From JAPEKQ01 sp964516845 (GTDB lineage: Bacteria; Joyebacterota; Joyebacteria; Joyebacterales; Joyebacteraceae), in NCBI GenBank assembly GCA_964516845.1, contig CAZEXP010000042.1, forward strand, positions 1 through 20,043: 20,043 nt of DNA, read 5' to 3'. Positions 15,193-20,043 of this stretch are shown one piece after another. The position numbers and the translations under genes are program-made. The stretch's first letter is position 1. The number at the start of each line of letters is the position of its first letter. The notes under the pieces are model-generated. The model worked only from the letters and a program-made list of their open reading frames with translations. It had not been told where the DNA came from and did not search any database.

Positions 15193-17304
15193 ATGCGGAC
15201 GCACACCGCGCTTCTGGCGGTCCTCGTCGTGCTTGTTGCTGTGGCAGGGCAGGCGCAGGTTCCAGCAACGCTCAGCTATCAGGGCGTGCTCAGGGATGCC
15301 GCTGGAGTTCCCGTGGCTGACGACGACTACGCGGTCGACTTCGTCATCTACGATGCCGGCGCAGGTGGCACCGCGCTGTGGCTGGAGCCGCTCACGGTCA
15401 CGACATCGGACGGGATCTTCGACGTGATCCTCGGGGAGACGGTTCCCCTCGGACTCCCGTTCGATGTCCAGTACTGGCTGGGCACGAGCGTCGAGGGAGA
15501 GGCCGAACTCGCGCCGCGCGTGCAACTCACAGCGGCACCGTACTCGCTGCGCGCCGTCGTTGCGGAGACGGCTCTCGTCAGCGCGCCCGACAGCGACTGG
15601 CAGATCAGCACATGGAACGAGCCGTATTCGATGCAGCAGGTGGGCATCGGGACAGACAATCCTCACAGCTGGCTTCACGTCGCGGGCGACGGCAACGGCC
15701 TCGACCCGATCGTCCAGGCCGTTGGACCGACCTATGGCCAGCCGGCGTTCGGCTTCAGGACCGTTGACGATATTGGCTGGGGCTTCGAGCAGGACTGGCA
15801 GGGCCGTTTCCACCTCACCGTCTACGATGACACGTGGCATGAGCAGGGGCGTCCGATCAGCGTCGACGAGTACGGCGTGGGCATCTTCTGTGACCCGGTG
15901 TCGCTGACCGGACTCACCGTCAACTACGGACTGCGCACGGACGATCTCGTCGTCACCGACGGGACACAGCTGTCCGGCCGGACGACGACCGACACGCTCC
16001 GCGTGATCGGCGGCGCCGCAGCGGGTCACGTGCTGACCTCCGACGGCATGGGCCTCGCGTCCTGGCAGACGCCGGCTTCCGTGCCCGACAGCGACTGGCA
16101 GATCAGCGCATGGAACGAGCCGTACTCGATGGAGCAGGTGGGCATCGGGACAGACAATCCTCACAGCTGGCTTCACGTCGTGGGCGACGGCAACGGCCTC
16201 GACCCGATCGTCCAGGCCGAGGGTCCGACCTACGGGCAGCCGGCGTTCGGCTTCAGGACCGTTGACGATATTGGATGGGGCTTCGAGCAGGACTGGCAGG
16301 GCCGTTTCCACCTCACCGTCTATGATGACACGTGGCATGAGCAGGGGCGTCCGATCAGCGTCGACGAGTACGGCGTGGGCATCTTCTGTGACCCGGAGCC
16401 GCTGACCGGACTCACCGTCAACAACGGACTGCATGCGGACGACCTCGTCGTCACCGACGGGACACAGCTGTTCGGTCGGACGACGACCGACACGCTTCGC
16501 GTGATCGGCGGCGCCGCGGACGGATACGTCATGACGTCTGATGCGGCAGGTCTGGCGTCGTGGCAGCCTGCGCCTCCGCCGGCGGTGCCGGGGAGCAGCG
16601 GCCGTTTGCTGTACAACGATGGTGGCGCGATGGGGGCAGCGGAGCTGTACTACAACGACTCACCTGCGCGGCTCGGCATCGGCAGATCTCCGACACAGGA
16701 GCGGCTTGAGGTTGACGGTACGGCGATGGTCGATGGATTCATCCTGACCTCGTCACCCGATGAGGGACTCGTTCTGACGTCGGACGCCTCAGGGGAGGGA
16801 ACCTGGCAGCCGGTGACGGGTGACATGATCACGGACGGGACGATCTCGCAGGATGACCTCGGCACCGACTCGGTCGGGAGCAGCGAGATCAAGTCGAACT
16901 CGGTGCACTCGGATGAGCTGGCGAGCAACGTCGTGGGCCTGGCACATCTGGCCGACACATACAGGGCGACCCATGTCGTGGCGAACACGAACGTGCCATC
17001 GGCGTACCTCTGGGATCCCCAGTGGACCCACGCCGAGACACCCGAGATTCGCACCAACGGCAGCACCGGCCAGATCGTCATCGACGACCTCTACGGTTCG
17101 TCCGATGCCGACATCATGATCGTCGAGGCCGGCACGACCGTCATCACGGACACGACGCCGTACACCTACACGCCGCCCGATCGAACGGCGTTCGAGATCC
17201 ATGTCTGGCCGCACGATCCTCAAGAGCAGTGGTACGTGCACTTCGTTGGTGCGAGGATGGGCGGCTACATCAACGGGCTGACGAGTGGCGGCTACGGGCA
17301 GTAG
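15193..17304 (+). CDS. Secreted surface fibre-like protein with internal 166-residue duplication
   Basis: This 703-residue protein starts at ATG 15193 behind AAAGGAGGAG (15181-15190), with a signal peptide (MRTHTALLAVLVVLVAVAGQAQ). The N-terminal domain (about 23-130) runs from LSYQGVLRDAAGVPVADDDY to RVQLTAAPYSLRA. It is the same fold type as in the two neighbouring paralogs and is common in FCB-group secreted proteins. Two nearly identical 166-residue units follow, each from PDSDWQIS through VGIGTDNPHSWLHV and FEQDWQGRFHLTVYDD to a TSDxxGxASWQ end. A shortened third unit has LGIGRSPTQERLEVDG and TSDASGEGTWQ. The rest (GTISQDDLGTDSVGSSEIKS and a C-terminal GGYINGLTSGGYGQ) resembles tail-fibre shaft and tip regions. 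It lacks the paralogs' conserved C-terminus and an FlgD-like module. Its ligand is unknown. Confidence 0.87.
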   Translation: MRTHTALLAVLVVLVAVAGQAQVPATLSYQGVLRDAAGVPVADDDYAVDFVIYDAGAGGTALWLEPLTVTTSDGIFDVILGETVPLGLPFDVQYWLGTSVEGEAELAPRVQLTAAPYSLRAVVAETALVSAPDSDWQISTWNEPYSMQQVGIGTDNPHSWLHVAGDGNGLDPIVQAVGPTYGQPAFGFRTVDDIGWGFEQDWQGRFHLTVYDDTWHEQGRPISVDEYGVGIFCDPVSLTGLTVNYGLRTDDLVVTDGTQLSGRTTTDTLRVIGGAAAGHVLTSDGMGLASWQTPASVPDSDWQISAWNEPYSMEQVGIGTDNPHSWLHVVGDGNGLDPIVQAEGPTYGQPAFGFRTVDDIGWGFEQDWQGRFHLTVYDDTWHEQGRPISVDEYGVGIFCDPEPLTGLTVNNGLHADDLVVTDGTQLFGRTTTDTLRVIGGAADGYVMTSDAAGLASWQPAPPPAVPGSSGRLLYNDGGAMGAAELYYNDSPARLGIGRSPTQERLEVDGTAMVDGFILTSSPDEGLVLTSDASGEGTWQPVTGDMITDGTISQDDLGTDSVGSSEIKSNSVHSDELASNVVGLAHLADTYRATHVVANTNVPSAYLWDPQWTHAETPEIRTNGSTGQIVIDDLYGSSDADIMIVEAGTTVITDTTPYTYTPPDRTAFEIHVWPHDPQEQWYVHFVGARMGGYINGLTSGGYGQ
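15586..16566 (+). repeat. 498-bp in-frame tandem duplication
   Basis: Unit 1 (15586-16083) and unit 2 (from 16084) align at a constant offset of 498 bp. Both start with CCCGACAGCGACTGGCAG. I count about twenty substitutions in the first 430 bases, many of them silent, with no indels. Divergence rises in the last 60 bases. Confidence 0.93.
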
Positions 17305-17368
17305 CCTCGCGAGCGGGGCCTCAGGTATCGGCATTCCGGGGGACAATGCTGCAGTGAGAAGAAGAGAG

Positions 17369-17392
17369 CGGGCGGCGCATCTGCGCCGCCCG
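17369..17392 (+). terminator. Terminator hairpin after the duplicated-domain protein
   Basis: CGGGCGGCGC-atct-GCGCCGCCCG is a perfect 10-bp stem followed by the T-rich tract tcctgttgtgttc, 64 nt past the stop at 17304. Confidence 0.85.
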
Positions 17393-17404
17393 TCCTGTTG
17401 TGTT

Positions 17405-17527
17405 CAGTACCATGTGCCGCGCTTGGTGCCGTGCCGTAGCTTGCGTCACCGCCGCCGATGCCACCTCCGCTACCGCCGTCAACATCACCCGAGTGGTTGT
17501 GCAGCGCGCCGGGGGATGATACGGTCT
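17405..17527 (-). pseudogene. Relic of a glycine-rich linker from the surface-protein family
   Basis: The minus-strand frame here reads QTVSSPGALHNHSG and then GDVDGGSGGGIGGGDASYGT. The second part closely matches the linkers of the two paralogs (GDVDGGGGGGISGGGSAGY and GDVDGGAGGGIGGGGDAGY). The 'ALHNHSG' motif is also typical of such proteins. The DNA resembles 14521-14565 directly. No start codon or signal peptide precedes it, because the frame runs into the 5' end of the acyltransferase gene, and no C-terminal domain follows. It is best read as a fragment of a lost fourth family member. Confidence 0.6.
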
Positions 17528-17531
17528 GCAC

Positions 17532-18452
17532 ATGCAACGAGTCAGGTACATGGAGCTCATCGGAACCGCGCGAGCGATGGGCGAGGCGCACGGCGAGCAG
17601 TGGCGCGAAGAGATCCGCGACTTCACCGAGCGGCGCATTGAGCATGCGCGTGAGTTCGTGGCCCGGTACGCGCGGGGGCGCAGGATCGACCGCGAGGATG
17701 TGCTCGTCACGGCAGGCGCCATGCTCGCGGCGCACAGGAGCCACGACGCTTCGGTGTGGGCTGAGTTCGAGGGTATCGCCGGCGCGTCGGGTGTCGGTCC
17801 GGCGGAGCTTCTCGCCTGCAACAGCCTCACCGACCTGCGGGATTGGCTGCTCCTGCGGAATCCGGACGGATCGACCGCGACAGATGTCGCGGCGCCCGGT
17901 GCACGGCCTGAGGACCCGGACGGCTGTACCTCCTTCATCGTCTCCGCCGAGGCTGCGGGCGGGGCACCGATCCTCGGACAGACCTGGGACATGCACCCCG
18001 AGGCAAGGGACTTCCTGCTCGTCCAGCGGAGGGAACCCGAGGACGGTCCGGCGAGCCTGGTGCTGACCACCGTTGGATGCCTTCCGCTCATCGGTCTCAA
18101 TGAACATGGCGTTTGTGCGGGCACGAACAACCTCGTGCCGACCGACGCCCGCGTGGGCGTGAGCTACCTCTTCACGATCGCTCGGGCCCTTCGGGAGCGC
18201 ACGGCCGCCGGTGCGGCGGAGGTCATCGGCCGGACTCCCCGTTCGTCGGGCCACAACTTCGTTCTCGCCGATCGCGCCGTGGGGCTGAACGTGGAAACCA
18301 CCGCACGGCAATCGGTCCTCACGACTGCCTTCGGGGACGAGCGAGGCGGAGGGGTCCACGTTCACGCGAACCACTACGCTGCGGAGGTGCTCCGCCCGCT
18401 TGCGTGCGACGCCATCGATCTTGCCGGCTCCCGCTGGCGCGAGGAGCACCTG
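17532..18452 (+). CDS. C45-family (acyl-CoA:6-APA acyltransferase-like) Ntn enzyme, interrupted by the gap
   Basis: 307 residues are visible before the N-run. The N-terminus (RYMELIGTARAMGEAHGEQWREEI) and the core (GVGPAELLACNSLTDL, DGCTSFIVSAEAAGGAPILGQTWDMHP, GLNEHGVCAGTNNL, HVHANHY) match peptidase family C45. This is a self-cleaving Ntn-hydrolase fold whose new N-terminal cysteine is the nucleophile, here Cys132. Fungal members transfer acyl groups in penicillin synthesis; bacterial ones mostly have unknown amide substrates. No signal peptide is seen. ATG 17532 lacks a ribosome site; TTGTGC (17497-17502), a 17-nt spacer and TACGGT (17520-17525) end just before it, allowing a leaderless transcript. 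ATG 17550 (MELIGTAR) is an alternative. Roughly the last 70-100 residues of a typical member are missing, presumably in the gap. Confidence 0.85.
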
Positions 18453-18552
18453 NNNNNNNNNNNNNNNNNNNNNNNNNNNNNNNNNNNNNNNNNNNNNNNN
18501 NNNNNNNNNNNNNNNNNNNNNNNNNNNNNNNNNNNNNNNNNNNNNNNNNNNN
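18453..18552. other. Assembly gap (100 N)
   Basis: The run of exactly 100 N is the usual placeholder for a scaffold gap of unknown length. Reading frames that cross it, and the true spacing of the flanking genes, are not reliable. Confidence 0.98.
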
Positions 18553-18553
18553 T

Positions 18554-18715
18554 TGGTATGATGAATTCGGTATCTACCGCGCGTCCCGCCGCATCTTCTG
18601 CCATCCGATCGAGCCCGTGCGCTCCGATATCTCCATCGACAAGCTCAGGTTCCATCACGAGATCGACTTCCGGGGACGGCTGGAGATCGAGGATGGCGCC
18701 GGGAAGAGGTGCAGC
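18554..18715 (+). CDS. Unidentified coding stretch after the gap, in frame with the M20 gene
   Basis: From the gap edge a frame reads WYDEFGIYRASRRIFCHP, then EIDFRGRLEIEDGAGKRCS, and passes without a stop into the M20 amidohydrolase. Third codon positions are strongly G/C, as in real genes here. The alternative frame, which stops at 18719 overlapping the GTG at 18716 as GTGA, is not G/C-biased and looks non-coding. The stretch does not resemble the C-terminus of C45 enzymes as I know them. It may be an N-terminal extension or fused domain of the M20 protein, or the end of another gene whose stop was lost to an error. Not recognised. Confidence 0.5.
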
Positions 18716-19888
18716 GTGACCGACGAAATGGTGGGTTTGCGGAGGCGCCTCCACCAGCTGGCGGAGCTCTCCGGCAGCGAGGAGCGGACGGCGGCTCTTC
18801 TCGAAGAGACGCTCAAGGGGTTTGCTCCCGACGGATTGGTGACCGGCCTCGGCGGGCACGGCCTGGCGGCGCGGTTTGACGGCGCCGCGGCCGGGCCGCG
18901 CGTGCTCATCCGCTGCGACCTCGATGCGCTGCCGATAGACGAAGGGCCGCACGTCGGGGAGGAGGCGTCAGAGACGCCCGGCGTGTCGCACAAGTGCGGT
19001 CACGACGGTCACATGGCGGTCGTTACCGCGGTCGCGCGTGCCCTCGGACGAAATCGTCCAGCTCGAGGGTCAGTCGTCCTGCTCTATCAGCCCGCGGAGG
19101 AGACCGGCGCAGGCGCCATGAGCGTGCTCAATGACCCGGCGTTCGCCGACCTCGAGCCGGACGCGGCGTTCGCGCTTCACAATGTGCCGGGCTTCCCGCT
19201 TGGACAGGTCGTGACGCGCGAGGGCGTGTTCGCATCGACCGCGAGGAGTCTGCGTATTCATCTTGTCGGAAGGACATCTCATGCGGCCGAGCCCGAGCGC
19301 GGACTGAGTCCGACGCTGGCCCTGGCGGATATTCTGAGTGCGTGGCCCGGGACTCCCCAGGCTTCGCCATCCATTGACGAGCCCGCGCTTGTGACGGTCG
19401 TGCACGCGAGGCTCGGGGAGCCGGCTCTGGGAACGACCCCGGGCGAGGCGATCGCGATCGCGACGTTGAGGGCGCGGAGCCCCGAGGTCATGGACCGGCT
19501 CTCGGAGCGGTGCCTCGATGTGGCCATGGCCATCGCGGCCGCTCACGGCCTCGAGGCGCGTGCGCGGTGGATGGACGAGTTTCCTTGCACGCAGAACGAC
19601 CACCTCGCCGTTGAGGTGATCAGGCGCGCCGCCGCGTCAGCCGGTGCGGACTTCCAGGAGCTCGACGCCCCGTTCAGATGGACCGAGGACTTCGGACACT
19701 ACACAAGCAGGTATCCCTCGGCGATGTTCGGCCTCGGCGCGGGAGAGCAGACCGCCCCGCTCCACCATCCTGACTACCGGTTTCCGGACGAGCTTATCGC
19801 GGTGGGGTGCGGGATGTTCCTCGAGATGATCGCGATTGCGCCGGATGTGATGGAACGCAGCACAGGCGACAGGCCTTCCCGCGGGTAG
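18716..19888 (+). CDS. M20D-family amidohydrolase (HipO/IAA-amino-acid-hydrolase-like)
   Basis: From GTG 18716, which sits 6 nt after AGAGG (18705-18709), the product is 390 residues, the usual size of the family. The frame is open further upstream to the gap, so a longer form is possible; ATG 18728 is another option. Motifs in order are LRRRLHQLAELSGSEERTA, RCDLDALPIDE (metal/catalytic Asp), HKCGHDGHM (metal ligands), QPAEETGAGA (catalytic and metal Glu pair), ALHNVPG, GRTSHAAEPERG (dimerisation-domain His) and HHPDYRFPDELI (C-terminal His ligand). Relatives are cytoplasmic binuclear metal enzymes that remove acyl or amino-acid groups from N-acyl amino acids or small peptides. It lies between a C45 acyltransferase and a racemase-fold gene (24-nt gap), so a joint pathway on N-acyl or D-amino acids is inferred. 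Confidence 0.92.
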   Translation: MTDEMVGLRRRLHQLAELSGSEERTAALLEETLKGFAPDGLVTGLGGHGLAARFDGAAAGPRVLIRCDLDALPIDEGPHVGEEASETPGVSHKCGHDGHMAVVTAVARALGRNRPARGSVVLLYQPAEETGAGAMSVLNDPAFADLEPDAAFALHNVPGFPLGQVVTREGVFASTARSLRIHLVGRTSHAAEPERGLSPTLALADILSAWPGTPQASPSIDEPALVTVVHARLGEPALGTTPGEAIAIATLRARSPEVMDRLSERCLDVAMAIAAAHGLEARARWMDEFPCTQNDHLAVEVIRRAAASAGADFQELDAPFRWTEDFGHYTSRYPSAMFGLGAGEQTAPLHHPDYRFPDELIAVGCGMFLEMIAIAPDVMERSTGDRPSRG

Positions 19889-19912
19889 AGCTGGCCCGGC
19901 AGAGAGGAATGC

Positions 19913-20043
19913 ATGAGACTCTCGACAGACTTCGGTTCGGTCATTGCCCTTGACCAGTCGGCGCTGGCCCGGAACATCAAGTTCCTCAAGACGATCATGG
20001 GAGAGGCCGTGTTCTCCTCCGTGGTGAAGGGCAACGCCTACGG
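19913..20043 (+). CDS. Alanine-racemase-fold PLP enzyme, N-terminal fragment
   Basis: ATG 19913 follows AGAGAGGA (19901-19908) and opens a frame that runs off the window after 43 complete codons. The sequence has ALDQSALARNIKFLK and FSSVVKGNAYG, which match the first strand and the pyridoxal-phosphate lysine motif (Lys39, 'VVKxNAYGH') of fold-type III alanine racemases. These interconvert L- and D-amino acids. The true substrate (alanine, serine, lysine or other) cannot be told from the N-terminus. It follows the M20 stop by 24 nt with no terminator, so the two are probably in one operon. Confidence 0.88.
   Translation, partial: MRLSTDFGSVIALDQSALARNIKFLKTIMGEAVFSSVVKGNAY

Noticed and set aside
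15139..16434. 431-codon minus-strand frame with internal repeats
   Set aside because: It is antisense to the duplicated surface protein and repeats only because that gene is duplicated.
15586..16566. Insertion sequence or mobile element as the source of the direct repeat
   Set aside because: There are no terminal inverted repeats or transposase; both units are in-frame protein-coding.
17532..18719. A single protein bridging the N-run
   Set aside because: The gap length is a placeholder, so frame continuity is meaningless, and the post-gap part in this frame has non-coding composition.

Overview
The window is GC-rich bacterial DNA with strong AGGAGG-type ribosome binding sites. It carries several large secreted proteins of the kind found in the Fibrobacteres-Chlorobi-Bacteroidetes superphylum and nearby uncultured lineages (Eisenbacteria-, Krumholzibacteria- or Latescibacteria-like). 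These include a protease ending in an FlgD-type Ig module and several 'xIGTxxxxxKLxV' surface-fibre-like proteins. The lineage is an inference from gene content only. A run of exactly 100 N (18453-18552) shows this is a draft scaffold.

Left part (1-4900). A truncated secreted DUF1566 protein points left. Next is a translationally coupled two-component system: a CpxA-like histidine kinase (598-2175) and an OmpR-family regulator (2172-2891). A membrane-anchored or secreted two-EF-hand protein (3065-3415) follows, with a structured leader and a strong terminator. On the opposite strand sits a 26-residue lysine-rich micro-ORF (3584-3664) behind a good ribosome binding site. A lipoprotein made of a six-bladed TolB-like propeller (4003-4896) completes this part.

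Middle (4959-11221, minus strand). A cobalamin-binding radical SAM protein of the HpnP/DUF4070 type starts with GTG. It is followed by a 1497-residue KP-43-type subtilisin-like protease with eight fibronectin type III repeats and an FlgD-like C-terminus. A near-consensus promoter and a tandem-hairpin terminator delimit the protease gene.

Surface-protein locus (11522-17530). Two tandem minus-strand paralogs (11522-13219 and 13303-14982) face a third, divergently transcribed protein (15193-17304). All three share a signal peptide plus an N-terminal 'YQG.L.D' domain. The two paralogs have nearly identical N-terminal DNA, different centres and related C-termini. The third contains a 498-bp internal tandem duplication. 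A short relic of the same glycine-rich linker lies at 17405-17527. Together this looks like a recombining family of extracellular fibre or adhesin-like proteins.

Right end (17532-20043, plus strand). A C45/Ntn acyltransferase-like gene is interrupted by the assembly gap. It is followed by an M20 amidohydrolase and the start of an alanine-racemase-fold PLP enzyme. The set suggests processing of N-acylated or peptide-linked amino acids with a racemisation step. The substrate is unknown.
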